From: Emticicia agri
GTDB lineage: Bacteria; Bacteroidota; Bacteroidia; Cytophagales; Spirosomataceae
DNA length: 64,000 nucleotides
Assembly (NCBI RefSeq): GCF_004168285.1
Contig: NZ_SEWF01000003.1
Coordinates: forward strand, 182,347-246,346
Direction: 5' to 3'
The notes under the pieces are model-generated. The model saw only the letters and a list, made by a program, of their open reading frames with translations. It had not been told where the DNA came from and did no database searches. Below are positions 54,915-63,761 of this stretch, piece after piece (the first letter of the stretch is position 1; each line of letters opens with the position of its first letter). The position numbers and the translations under genes are program-made.

Positions 54915-55259
54915 TTAATTTTTGTTAAAAGGGTTATAATGTTCGTTTAAAAAAGAATCGAAACCATTTCTGCGTCTTCTTGAAATAGATATTTCCTGAT
55001 GATTTTTCATAATTACTTTTCCAACATTCACTTCGTAGTTTTTCATATAACTCAGGTTGACCATATGGGCACGGTCAAGCCTGTAGAAAGAATTAGTTGT
55101 TAGAAACCTTTGTTCCAACACTTTCAGGGTAGTGGCCACAATCAACATGCGGCCGTTATCAAGATATAATTGTGTATAATTCTGATTTGCTTTCAGTAGT
55201 ACTATATTTTCAGGATCCACACTCATTCTGGCTCCTATGGCTATTTTTTCTTCGTTCAT
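54915..55259 (-). CDS. Free-standing LytTR DNA-binding protein
   Basis: The 114-residue protein consists almost only of a LytTR domain: ENIVLLKANQNYTQLYLDNG, TTLKVLEQRFLTTNSFYRLD, RAHMVNLSYM, and the C-terminal EISISRRRR. It lacks the receiver domain of LytR/AlgR regulators, so it is not a classical phosphorelay output. It lies 1 bp upstream of the CE1-GH5 gene and 45 bp downstream of a lipoprotein gene, so it is embedded in an operon with secreted proteins. It probably regulates this operon, but the input is unknown. Confidence 0.88.
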   Translation of the reverse strand: MNEEKIAIGARMSVDPENIVLLKANQNYTQLYLDNGRMLIVATTLKVLEQRFLTTNSFYRLDRAHMVNLSYMKNYEVNVGKVIMKNHQEISISRRRRNGFDSFLNEHYNPFNKN

Positions 55260-55304
55260 GGCTTTAAATAATTTAAGGTTTCTGATTTTTTAATAACCGC
55301 TTTT

Positions 55305-56342
55305 TCAATTATTTTTTTCAGTCAGGTCCCTGTAAGTATAAACTTCTTCTCCTGAATAATTGGCAGCGTTCCATTTACCTGAATAAGTCTTTTTTAAAGG
55401 AAAACCCTTTTCATTGAACTGATAGACATTGGTGTAATTATGATCTGCTTCACTTGAAGTACCATTTGGCTGTATATAACCAATTCTGGTGTTAAGCACA
55501 TTGTTTGACGCAGTTCCTCTCTCTGATGTGGCCTTTGGCCAGCCTTTAAAAAAATTGGTAGGCGTAGCCAGATATACCGATTTTTGCGAATCAAAAGTCT
55601 GCGCCGTGTAAGAATATTGTTTGCCAGACTCCCATCTTTCTGTTTTTATTAGACGATTAACCCCATCATATTTATAAAAGTTGGTACTCGTTCCGTTTTT
55701 ATCCTGTATTAAAAATCCGTTGCTGAATGTTTCATTTTCTGTTTCAGGTCCATTGCCTGACTGATAGGTTCTTTTGGTAATTTTTCCATCACTCAAAAAT
55801 GTAGTAGATTTATAAGTGCCATTAGATGAAGTGCTTCCCTCTACTGTAATTTTTGTCAGATTCCCTTTGGAATCATACATATAAGAAGTAGTAGTTTTAT
55901 ACGTAGAAACTTCTTTTTTACCCGTTGAAAATGTAGTTCTATCGTAAGTATTATTTTGTATCTGCTGGCTTAACCTTTCTTTTTGATAACTATACTCAGT
56001 AGTAGTGGTTGATATATCCCGCATATCTTTACTGGAATAAGTCATATCGGTTTTAGAGCCGGTTACAAAGCCATCTTTGTTGTAGGTATAAATGGTAGTA
56101 GAAAGTCCATTAGATTCGTCTCCAGAGCTTTTACTTGTAGAATTTACAATCGTCCTGAACAACTGATTATTAGCATTATATTCATAATTGGTAGCATAAG
56201 AATTACTTATCCACCCACCGCCTGTTGATGTAAGTACACTACTTGTGAGCACATAGGCAGGCGTTTCATTTTCCGGGTCAACTCCTTTAGAGCAACCTGC
56301 AAAGAAGAGAAGTGAACTGATAAAGATTACTATTTTTTTCAT
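55305..56342 (-). CDS. Lipoprotein with YD-repeat-like beta strands
   Basis: The 345-residue lipoprotein has a lipobox (LLFFAGC, about residue 17). The mature part is made of repeated Tyr-rich strands such as YEYNANNQLFRTIV, YTYNKDGFVTGSKT, YMYDSKGNLTKITV and YKYDGVNRLIKTER. This is the YD/RHS-like pattern (Y-x-Y-D-x-x-G/N-x-L) seen in Bacteroidota surface lipoproteins, where a beta-sheet ladder binds sugars or proteins. No toxin domain follows. It lies 35 bp after the SGNH-like lipoprotein gene. Confidence 0.65.
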   Translation of the reverse strand: MKKIVIFISSLLFFAGCSKGVDPENETPAYVLTSSVLTSTGGGWISNSYATNYEYNANNQLFRTIVNSTSKSSGDESNGLSTTIYTYNKDGFVTGSKTDMTYSSKDMRDISTTTTEYSYQKERLSQQIQNNTYDRTTFSTGKKEVSTYKTTTSYMYDSKGNLTKITVEGSTSSNGTYKSTTFLSDGKITKRTYQSGNGPETENETFSNGFLIQDKNGTSTNFYKYDGVNRLIKTERWESGKQYSYTAQTFDSQKSVYLATPTNFFKGWPKATSERGTASNNVLNTRIGYIQPNGTSSEADHNYTNVYQFNEKGFPLKKTYSGKWNAANYSGEEVYTYRDLTEKNN

Positions 56343-56377
56343 GGCTTTATTATTAAAATTTACAAGATGCTATAGAA

Positions 56378-57223
56378 CTATTTCCCAACCTGATAAATAG
56401 AATAGAGTAACGCCTTCACTATACGTTTTGCTTCTTTTTCACAGATATGACCTTGACCTTCGGGTGCATCAACGCCCTGCTCCTTACTTGGGCAGGCCGT
56501 TGTTGAGCGATATTGGTTACAGATGGTCCATACATTACCTAATTTGCATGTACCATTATCTGACTCAATTTCCTGCAATTCAAAAATTACATCTTTGTCT
56601 TTAAATGTATTCTTCATCCACTCGCCCATTTTCATCTTGGCAGCATTGCCATCATCTTTAGTTACGATATAAATCAATGGGGGTGTAATATGTACGAACC
56701 TAAGTCCCTGAATTTGTGTCCTAAGCTCATCAACCATTTTTTTATAGGCTAACTTAACCTGCTCAAGGTTTGCATCATTAATGTCAGCATATCCGAATTT
56801 GAAAATGGCGATTTTCACCAATGATTGATGAACCAAAGCTAATTCTTTAAATTCTGCCATTTTTCCCATAGGGTTACCGTTAGATACGCTAAATACATTG
56901 CCACTTAAACCTTTATCCGGTTTCTCGTTGCGGTCAAAATATTCAAACTTAAACCCATTGGCATTGGCTCCATCTTCCAGGTCTCCACCTACCGACTGGT
57001 GCATAAAGATGGTATTCCACGATTTTATTTTGTTTTTTTCGTCCGAAGAAAGTTTATCCCATGCTTCAATGCCTGAAAGTCCGATTATACCGGGTTGTCC
57101 CTGTCCTGGATTTTGGGTTTCGTTTGGCAATGGGTCTTTATCATCTATTGGGTTGTTCCCTTCATTTTTACAACTTACTATCAATAAGCCTGTAATCAGC
57201 AATGCAATAATTAATGTTTTCAT
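56378..57223 (-). CDS. SGNH-hydrolase-like lipoprotein
   Basis: The 281-residue lipoprotein has a lipobox (LLIVSC, about residue 18) and a Pro/Asn/Gly-rich spacer (about 20-48). NTIFMHQSVGGDLEDG may hold the nucleophile Ser. FKFGYADIND follows and could be the Asn block, and a late EGQGHICEKEAKRIV supplies His. Four Cys near the end may form disulfides. This is compatible with an SGNH esterase, but the match is loose. It is the first gene of the four-gene run to the CE1-GH5 enzyme. Confidence 0.5.
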   Translation of the reverse strand: MKTLIIALLITGLLIVSCKNEGNNPIDDKDPLPNETQNPGQGQPGIIGLSGIEAWDKLSSDEKNKIKSWNTIFMHQSVGGDLEDGANANGFKFEYFDRNEKPDKGLSGNVFSVSNGNPMGKMAEFKELALVHQSLVKIAIFKFGYADINDANLEQVKLAYKKMVDELRTQIQGLRFVHITPPLIYIVTKDDGNAAKMKMGEWMKNTFKDKDVIFELQEIESDNGTCKLGNVWTICNQYRSTTACPSKEQGVDAPEGQGHICEKEAKRIVKALLYSIYQVGK

Positions 57224-57409
57224 GGTAAAAGATTAGTTTCAATATGCGCTATGAAGTTTGATAACAAAAGGGCAAGGACTAGATTCGCTGCCTTCATTAC
57301 AGTCAAGAGACAAAAAGATTTTTTTCATAGCCGGATTAATTTTCTGCTACAAAGGTTGAAGAAAAATCTATGCTTGTAAATAGCATAATGGTGTTAGAAA
57401 GAAGCCTTA

Positions 57410-58039
57410 TTATTTCACTAATTTTTCACGAAAAGCCTTAGAAACAGCTTCGGTAGCAGATTGTACGTGAAGTTTCTGATAAATATGTTGTAGATGACGA
57501 CGCACCGTTTCAATCGAAATCTTTGTAGAAGCAGCAATAAGTTTATAAGAATTACCATACGAAAGCAATTGTAGAATCTCTCTTTCCCGCTCGGTAAGGT
57601 CATATTCTTTGGGAGATTCGGTCTGATGAAACGCCTGAAGTACTTGCCTGGCCACAGCCGGAGACATGGGAGCGCCACCACTTTCAACATCTTTAATTGC
57701 CTGAATAAGCATAGTCGCCGAATCTCGCTTCAAAATATAGCCGTCAGCCCCTCTTTTCAGACATTCAAACAGACGCTTATCATCGTCAAAAACGGTGTGC
57801 ATTAATACTTTTATCTCTTTTTTTGTCTGTTTTACCTTTAAAACACCATCTAATCCATTTGCTTCGGGCATATCTATATCCATCACAATCACATCGGGGT
57901 TTTCGTGCTTAATGTCGTCCAGCACATTCAGGCAGTTTAGATGAACACCTGTTACCAAAAATCCGTCGGTGTTTTCAAGCATCATCACTACCAAATCGCT
58001 CAATCGAGCATTATCTTCATAAATTGCTACCCGTGTCAT
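57410..58039 (-). CDS. NarL/FixJ-family response regulator
   Basis: The 209-residue protein has a receiver domain (about 1-120) with the acidic pocket VAIYEDN, phospho-acceptor Asp in DVIVMDIDMPEANGLDG, HTVFDDD and the Lys in ADGYILKRDS. A LuxR-type helix-turn-helix follows (about 145-205; LTEREREILQLLSYGNSYKL, TVRRHLQHIYQKL). No sensor kinase is adjacent. It lies 187 bp upstream of, and in the same direction as, the SGNH/YD/LytTR/CE1-GH5 run and may control it. Confidence 0.92.
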   Translation of the reverse strand: MTRVAIYEDNARLSDLVVMMLENTDGFLVTGVHLNCLNVLDDIKHENPDVIVMDIDMPEANGLDGVLKVKQTKKEIKVLMHTVFDDDKRLFECLKRGADGYILKRDSATMLIQAIKDVESGGAPMSPAVARQVLQAFHQTESPKEYDLTEREREILQLLSYGNSYKLIAASTKISIETVRRHLQHIYQKLHVQSATEAVSKAFREKLVK

Positions 58040-58256
58040 GGTTGGTTATTATTAGGCTTTTTCAGCAGAAAAAATGGCTAAACTGAATCATTTAACAAAT
58101 GAAGCAGATAAAATTTATTTTTACAATAACACTTTAAGGTTATAAGAGCCTGAGAGTAAATAAAAAGTCTCCGCCATTTCTTCTGAATATCTTTTAAAAT
58201 TAACTCTTTATGTCTAAATCTTCTATCTTGACTCAAAGCATCTGAAAATTGTTTTG

Positions 58257-58264
58257 TATTTTTG
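58257..58264 (+). promoter_or_regulatory. Possible -7 element of the M28 peptidase gene
   Basis: TATTTTTG fits TAnnTTTG and lies 28 nt before the ATG. The nearest TTG is 26 bp upstream, a longer spacer than usual. Confidence 0.35.
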
Positions 58265-58291
58265 TTCAACATCTAATCTAAATTGTAATCC

Positions 58292-59653
58292 ATGAAAAAA
58301 GGACTATTAGTATTCAGCTTCATCAGCATCTCATTAAACATTTCTGCTCAGAAAATCATCAACCGCGACCCACAAATTGAAGCATTGGTCAATCAGGTAT
58401 CAAGTGACACCCTGAAAGCTTATATTGATAAACTGGTGAGCTTTGGCACAAGAAGCACTTTATCTACCACAACCGACCCAAAACGAGGGATAGGCGCCGC
58501 AAGAAAATGGGTTTTAAGTAAATTTCAGGAATTTGCCAAACAATCAGAAGGCCGGATGACAGCTTATCTGGATACGTGGACTTTGCAACCTGATGGCAAA
58601 CGGGTAGATAAACCCATTGAAATTGCCAATGTGATGGCAACACTTAAAGGCACTGACCCAAACGATAATCGTGTATTTCTGGTAAGTGGGCATATTGACA
58701 GCCGGGTGACTGATGTAATGAACAGAGAATCAGATGCGCCAGGTGCCAATGATGGTAGTGGCACAGTAGCCGTAATAGAGTTGGCCAGAATCATGGCTAA
58801 ATCTAAGTTTCCGGCCACTGTGGTTTTTGTAACAGTCAGCGGTGAAGAACAAGGATTGTTAGGAGCTAATCATTTAGCCGAAAAAGCCGTTGCAGAAAAC
58901 TGGAATTTAGAGGCAATTCTTAACAACGATATTATGGGTTCCAATAATAGTAACGAGACTAATATCATTGATAATACCCGCTTAAGAGTATTCAGCGAGG
59001 GACTGCCTGCATTTGAAATGGATAAAAAAGTTCAGGCTATCAGACAATATGGAGTTGAAAACGACGGCAAAGCCCGACAACTGGCACGCTATTTCAAAGA
59101 AACAGGCGAACGATATGTTGATAATCTGGAAGTAGTGATGATTTACAGAAATGACCGTTTTCTTCGTGGTGGAGACCATACCCCATTTGTAAACAAAGGC
59201 TTTGCCGCCGTCAGAATTTCGGAAATGAACGAAAACTTTTTACACCAGCATCAGGATTTGAGAACAGATAAGGGAATAGAATATGGCGATTATGCCAAAC
59301 ACATGGACTTTGAATACCTGAGAAAAAACACAGCCGTGAATTTAGCTACTCTTGCCAATTTAGCTAAATCACCATCAATGCCAGAAGATGTAATTCTTGA
59401 TGTACGTGGCTTAGGTAACTCTACTAACCTGCGATGGAAAGCCTCAAAAACAGGAAAAGTGAAAGGATATTATGTTTTAATGCGTGAAACAGCCATGCCT
59501 TATTGGCAAAAGAAATTTTTTACCACCGATTTGAAATTAACGCTTCCTTATTCAAAAGACAATTATTTCTTTGCTGTTCAGTCCGTTAGCGAAGATGGCA
59601 ACGAAAGTCTTCCTGTTTTACCAAGGGTAGGATTAAGAAATGCCGGAGAATAA
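58292..59653 (+). CDS. Exported M28-family zinc peptidase
   Basis: The 453-residue protein has a signal peptide (KKGLLVFSFISISLNISAQ) and an M28 aminopeptidase-like domain. Dizinc-site residues are visible: His134 (SGHIDSR), Asp154 (PGANDGSGTVA), catalytic Glu185 with Glu186 (VSGEEQGLLGA), Asp in NNDIMGSN and His in GGDHTPF. A C-terminal beta domain (about 365-453) resembles fibronectin type III. It probably trims peptides in the periplasm or outside the cell. Confidence 0.9.
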   Translation: MKKGLLVFSFISISLNISAQKIINRDPQIEALVNQVSSDTLKAYIDKLVSFGTRSTLSTTTDPKRGIGAARKWVLSKFQEFAKQSEGRMTAYLDTWTLQPDGKRVDKPIEIANVMATLKGTDPNDNRVFLVSGHIDSRVTDVMNRESDAPGANDGSGTVAVIELARIMAKSKFPATVVFVTVSGEEQGLLGANHLAEKAVAENWNLEAILNNDIMGSNNSNETNIIDNTRLRVFSEGLPAFEMDKKVQAIRQYGVENDGKARQLARYFKETGERYVDNLEVVMIYRNDRFLRGGDHTPFVNKGFAAVRISEMNENFLHQHQDLRTDKGIEYGDYAKHMDFEYLRKNTAVNLATLANLAKSPSMPEDVILDVRGLGNSTNLRWKASKTGKVKGYYVLMRETAMPYWQKKFFTTDLKLTLPYSKDNYFFAVQSVSEDGNESLPVLPRVGLRNAGE

Positions 59654-59794
59654 CTTAAATAGAGTTTTTCTGTGTAAGTTAGATAGTTTCTATAGTAACC
59701 GATAAATGATTAGAGATTAAGGTAAAAATAAAACTTATGTATAGTTCCAACGTTTTCAATAGAAAAAGAATCACTTAGAAAAATATCTGAAACT

Positions 59795-60208
59795 ATGAAA
59801 CTACTTTTTGTTGCCTTTAGCCTGGCATTTATCTTGGATACCTGTGATTCTAAAACCATTCAACCTCAAAAACTAATCGGAATATGGAATCCGGCTTATC
59901 AGGTTCAAAATAAAGCAGCAGATGGTAGTTGGGAAAAGTGGACGACTATTAATACTTTTGCCGCATTACCTCCAATTGAATTTACTACCGACGGAAATTT
60001 TTTACGCGATGGGAAGCCAGGTGCTGATTGTTGCTCTGCTGGTAATAAATTTACTATTTCAGAAAACATTATCCTATTCTCTGAGTTTAAGTCATGCCCT
60101 CAGGTAAGATGTAAAGATTGCAGTAAATGGACAATTAATCAATTGGATTCTGATACGTTGGTAGTAGAAGTTTGTGATACAAGAAGCAAATATTTCAGAA
60201 GTAGATAA
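59795..60208 (+). CDS. Small Cys-rich exported hypothetical protein (paralog 1)
   Basis: The 137-residue protein has a short signal (KLLFVAFSLAFILDTC) whose Cys sits in a poor lipobox. The mature part has PQKLIGIWNPAYQVQNKA, PPIEFTTDGNFLRDGKPGAD, an adjacent Cys pair in CCSAGNKFTI, and CPQVRCKDCSKWTINQLDSD. The LIGxW start and single small beta-type domain recall lipocalin-like lipoproteins, without proof. A clear paralog with the same length lies 128 bp downstream (60337-60747). Function unknown. Confidence 0.68.
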   Translation: MKLLFVAFSLAFILDTCDSKTIQPQKLIGIWNPAYQVQNKAADGSWEKWTTINTFAALPPIEFTTDGNFLRDGKPGADCCSAGNKFTISENIILFSEFKSCPQVRCKDCSKWTINQLDSDTLVVEVCDTRSKYFRSR

Positions 60209-60215
60209 TACGAAT

Positions 60216-60278
60216 AATTAAATGAAAAGAGGTATATGGATTGATAAATCAAATTCATATACCTCTTTTCATTTAATT
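60216..60278. repeat. 23-bp perfect inverted repeat (hairpin) between paralogs
   Basis: Arms 60216-60238 and 60256-60278 are perfectly complementary over 23 bp around a 17-nt loop that itself can form a small GATT/AATC stem. It begins 7 nt after the stop of paralog 1. It may be a bidirectional terminator, but the stem is about twice as long as the other terminators in this window. Confidence 0.8.
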
Positions 60279-60336
60279 TAACCATGACTTCCAACTTTTG
60301 TCTTTTAAAAAGCCTTTTTAAACCAAAAACTCAATT

Positions 60337-60747
60337 ATAATACGACTATTATTAACACTTACTACTTTTATCTCGCTTTCTGCTTGTAAATCAGATGCAA
60401 TTGTTCCGGAGAAGCTGATAGGAAAATGGAATCATGCAAATCAGGTACAATACAGAACCGCCGATGGCTGGAGTCCCTGGAATACCTTTATCAACATAAC
60501 TGCCATTCCTCCAATTGAATTTACTGGCAAAGGAAATTACCTACGAGATGGCAAACCCGGGGCCGAATGTTGCACGGCTGGCAATAAATTCACAGTAATA
60601 AATAATATTATTACATTTTCAGATGTACAGGATTGTCCTCAAATGAGTTGCATGCCTTGCCGGGAATGGGCAATAAACAGATTAGATTCTGATACTCTAA
60701 TCGCTGAGTCCTGTGGGTTAAGAGTTAAATATGCAAGAAGTAAATAG
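60337..60747 (+). pseudogene. Paralog 2 of the small Cys-rich lipoprotein, start codon lost (ATA)
   Basis: An uninterrupted frame of 136 codons aligns over its full length with the 137-residue protein just upstream: LIGKWN, PPIEFTGKGNYLRDGKPGAE, CCTAGNKFT, CPQMSC, RLDSDTLIAESC and the end YARSK. All six internal Cys of the mature domain are kept. The position of the paralog's ATG is occupied by ATA (60337-60339), and no ATG, GTG or TTG occurs in frame before the middle of the domain. A convincing lipobox (ISLSAC) remains. The gene was either silenced recently by one base change, starts at ATA/ATT, or carries a sequencing error. Confidence 0.75.
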
Positions 60748-60833
60748 GTAAGCCTGAAAGGTAAAACCAAACTTTCTTAAAATTGAGTACGCTTTTTCAA
60801 TTTTTCGTGTATATAAGCCATTCTACTAAAAAG

Positions 60834-60862
60834 AAAATGCCCACTAAAATAGCGGGCATTTT
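60834..60862. terminator. Bidirectional terminator downstream of amt
   Basis: A 9-bp stem (60834-60842 with 60854-60862) has a T-rich exit on the minus strand. It lies 81 nt past the amt stop and also 86 nt past paralog 2 on the other strand. Confidence 0.78.
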
Positions 60863-60943
60863 AACTTATGGAGTACAACAAAACCACAATAAAAGTACGG
60901 TTTAACCCGCAATTGTGATTTTGTTACAAATAAACAATATCGT

Positions 60944-62290
60944 TTATGCTAATTCTTCAACTACACCTGCTTCAACAAGTGATTCATCGTGTTGGCTCTT
61001 ATCAAGACCTGATTTTTCATCTGAGTCTGATACACGTAAAGGAAGAATTAAGTCTGTAACTTTCAAAAGAACAAATGACATAGCAAAGGCAAACACTGAT
61101 ACTACAACCAGAGCAATCATATGGTTCACAAATAATTTTGAGGCACCAAAGAATAAACCTTCATCAACCACGGCACCATTAACACCTTTGCTTGCAAAAA
61201 TACCTGTCATAATCATACCAACCATACCACCTACACCATGACAAGGGAACACATCAAGTGTATCGTCCAAAGCAGTTTTGGTTTTTAAGTGAGCAAGGTA
61301 GTTAGAAATGATAGAAGCAATTGCACCAATGAATATTGAATGAGGAATAGTAACAAAACCTGCAGCAGGAGTAATGGCAACTAAACCAACTACTACCCCG
61401 ATACAAAAGCCAAGTGCTGAAACTTTCTTACCGCGAGCCGCATCAAATAAAACCCATGCTAAACCTGCAGCAGCAGCAGCCGTATTTGTTGTTGCAAATG
61501 CAGAAGCAGCCAATGTACCTGCGCTTAATGCAGAACCTGCATTGAAACCAAACCAACCGAACCAAAGTAAACCAGTTCCTAATAGAACATAAGGAATATT
61601 TGCCGGAGGCAAGAAACTACCTTCTACGTGTGCACGACGGCGTTTCAAGTAAATGGCTCCTGCTAATGCAGCCCAGCCTGCCGACATGTGTACAACAGTA
61701 CCACCTGCAAAGTCAAGCACACCTAATTTGAATAAGAAACCTTCAGGGTGCCATGTCCAGTGCGCCAAAGGAGCATAGATAAACAAGCTGAAAAGGATAA
61801 TGAACAATACGTATGACTTAAAGTTGATACGTTCTGCCAATGACCCTGTTACAAGAGCAGGTGTAATAACGGCAAATTTCAATTGGAAAAATGCGAAAAC
61901 TACCAACGGAATAGTTGGTGCCAGAGACCACGGCTTGCTTTCTAAAACGCCCTTGAACATAAAAAACGTAGAAGGATTACCAACAAAGCCACCGATAGTA
62001 TCTCCGAAAGCAAGGCTAAAGCCTACTGTAACCCATAGAATTGAGATTACACCCATGGCAATAAAGCTTTGCAACATGGTAGAAATAACGTTTTTTGTGT
62101 TTACCATACCACCGTAGAAATAAGCTAATCCGGGGGTCATGATAAGAACCAATGCCGTACTTACAAGCATCCAAGCAGTATCTGCTCCATTAATACCATC
62201 TGTTACGATTGTCGATGGCACAGCAGGCATAAACACTCCTGCGATTGCTATGGCAAGCAAAATAATCAGAGGAAGAGGATTTTTACGCAT
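60944..62290 (-). CDS. amt: Ammonium transporter Amt
   Basis: The 448-residue inner-membrane channel has about 12 hydrophobic segments, the first perhaps a cleaved signal as in AmtB. Family signatures are DTAWMLVSTALVLIMTPGLA, FYGGMVNTKN, the first pore His in FAGGTVVHMSAGWAAL and the second in DTLDVFPCHGVGGMVG. It conducts ammonium into the cell. No PII (glnK) gene is adjacent, although amt and glnK often pair. An outer-membrane porin gene lies 73 bp upstream on the same strand. glnII and glnN in the same region use the ammonium. Confidence 0.96.
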   Translation of the reverse strand: MRKNPLPLIILLAIAIAGVFMPAVPSTIVTDGINGADTAWMLVSTALVLIMTPGLAYFYGGMVNTKNVISTMLQSFIAMGVISILWVTVGFSLAFGDTIGGFVGNPSTFFMFKGVLESKPWSLAPTIPLVVFAFFQLKFAVITPALVTGSLAERINFKSYVLFIILFSLFIYAPLAHWTWHPEGFLFKLGVLDFAGGTVVHMSAGWAALAGAIYLKRRRAHVEGSFLPPANIPYVLLGTGLLWFGWFGFNAGSALSAGTLAASAFATTNTAAAAAGLAWVLFDAARGKKVSALGFCIGVVVGLVAITPAAGFVTIPHSIFIGAIASIISNYLAHLKTKTALDDTLDVFPCHGVGGMVGMIMTGIFASKGVNGAVVDEGLFFGASKLFVNHMIALVVVSVFAFAMSFVLLKVTDLILPLRVSDSDEKSGLDKSQHDESLVEAGVVEELA

Positions 62291-62363
62291 AATGTGTTTG
62301 GGGTTTAAGTGTTGTACAAAAAATTAAAGTATAAGTTTAGTTTAGGTTTATTGACGAAGTATA

Positions 62364-63488
62364 TTAGAATTTGAATATTAATGCTGCACCAAAAGTTGAT
62401 TGAGAACTTTTGGTGAATTTACCATCGCTGTCCTGGAATTGCTCTCCTTCTGCTCCAACACCTTTAGCATAGCTATCCAAACGGAATTCAGGTTTAAACA
62501 AAAGGTTTTCAGAGATTGTAACATTACCTGTTAAAGTAAATGAGTTAACAGTTGTACCTGCATCAGGTCTTGAAGGGTTCTTTAAACCACGGATACCACT
62601 TGTGTTATCAAAATACTCATAACGAGCACCTAAACCAAATTTATCAGTAAAGGCAACTTGGGCATAAAGAGCCGCTCCACCCCATGATTTTTCATCCTGA
62701 GTACCGTAGGCTGCATTTAAACCCAATAAGAATTTGTCAGTAATTTGGTATGAGGTTGTTAAATCAAGAATTGAATAATAAGATTTCTCAGTTACACCTT
62801 CATCACTTCCTAACCAGTTCAGGTATAAGTTCCAGCCTTCAGCAGGAGAAACATAGAACTGAGCCATTACCCCTAATTTATCGTTGTTATCATCTTTTGT
62901 ATCAACACCATTTACCAAACCTGCGGTTAGTGATGCTTTGCTAGAAAGTGCTACAGTTGCTTTTAAACCAGTATGATAAAAGGGACCATTACCAAAAAGG
63001 TTTGAAAGTGAATAGTTGAAGTTTACCGGCGCATCAATTACTTCATAACCGATGTGTGTACCGAATTGACCAGCAGTAAGAGAGAACTTATCAGAAGCTT
63101 TCCAGGTAATATAGGCTTGTTTAATAGCAAGCGCAGTACTTGTTGCACCTGTAACCGGGCTGATGATATTTCCATAGTTACCTAAGTCAGCATGGTTACC
63201 AAATACAAGGTCAATTACTCCGTCTACTTTATCTGTTGAGTAAGTTAATTTGGTTTGAGCAAGACCTAATTGGAACTGACCAGGTTTTTGATCGAATATA
63301 CGCTCAAAGCCTGAAACACCTAAATTTGATCTTGAAGCTGGATTATTAAAGTTGCCAAAAAAGTAGGTATCAACGTAGCCTGAAAAGGTGAGAGGGTTCT
63401 TTTTTTCTTCTGTGGTTGTTGTACTTTCTTGTGCTTGAGTCGCTGTTAGCAGAAACAACGATAATACTGTAAAAATCAATTTTCTCAT
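62364..63488 (-). CDS. Outer-membrane beta-barrel porin linked to amt
   Basis: The 374-residue protein has a signal peptide (KLIFTVLSLFLLTATQAQ), then alternating amphipathic strands and a terminal Phe (FGAALIFKF), as in outer-membrane barrels. SGYVDTYFFGNFNNPASRSN, LGLAQTKLTYSTDKVDGVID and TAGQFGTHIGYEVIDAPVNF fit the Bacteroidota BBP2-type porins often found beside ammonium transporters. It probably lets ammonium or small solutes cross the outer membrane. The ATG at 63488 opens the signal peptide; an upstream in-frame start adds 15 residues that do not fit. Confidence 0.85.
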   Translation of the reverse strand: MRKLIFTVLSLFLLTATQAQESTTTTEEKKNPLTFSGYVDTYFFGNFNNPASRSNLGVSGFERIFDQKPGQFQLGLAQTKLTYSTDKVDGVIDLVFGNHADLGNYGNIISPVTGATSTALAIKQAYITWKASDKFSLTAGQFGTHIGYEVIDAPVNFNYSLSNLFGNGPFYHTGLKATVALSSKASLTAGLVNGVDTKDDNNDKLGVMAQFYVSPAEGWNLYLNWLGSDEGVTEKSYYSILDLTTSYQITDKFLLGLNAAYGTQDEKSWGGAALYAQVAFTDKFGLGARYEYFDNTSGIRGLKNPSRPDAGTTVNSFTLTGNVTISENLLFKPEFRLDSYAKGVGAEGEQFQDSDGKFTKSSQSTFGAALIFKF

Positions 63489-63761
63489 AATAATCTTTGG
63501 TTTAAGTGGCGATTGTTTGAAATTAAATTTCATTACAAATGTTCTTCAAAAATATTTTAATTCCAAATTTTATGTTTAAAAAAAATACATTTTTCTTAAA
63601 AAAATTTGTTTTTACTAATTTATATATATAATAAAATATTATTTATTGAAAAAATACAAAAATATTTTTAAGCAAATTTTCTACTGATTTTTTAACAATA
63701 TGCAGTATATTATTCCGAAGTACAATTTATTCTTAAATATGTACAATTATAAGATTAAGGC
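63489..63761. other. AT-rich gap upstream of the porin gene
   Basis: This gap is extremely AT-rich. It holds a possible minus-strand -7 element (TATTTTTG, 63547-63554) for the porin-amt operon without a well-spaced -33 partner. No gene, RNA or long repeat is seen. Confidence 0.4.

Noticed and set aside
58078..58272. A 64-residue minus-strand reading frame between the response regulator and the M28 peptidase
   Set aside because: It covers the probable M28 promoter region, has unusual composition and no domain.
63600..63670. AT-dinucleotide-rich stretch upstream of the porin as a replication origin
   Set aside because: No DnaA-box cluster, no dnaA or dnaN neighbour, and the composition is common in intergenic DNA here.
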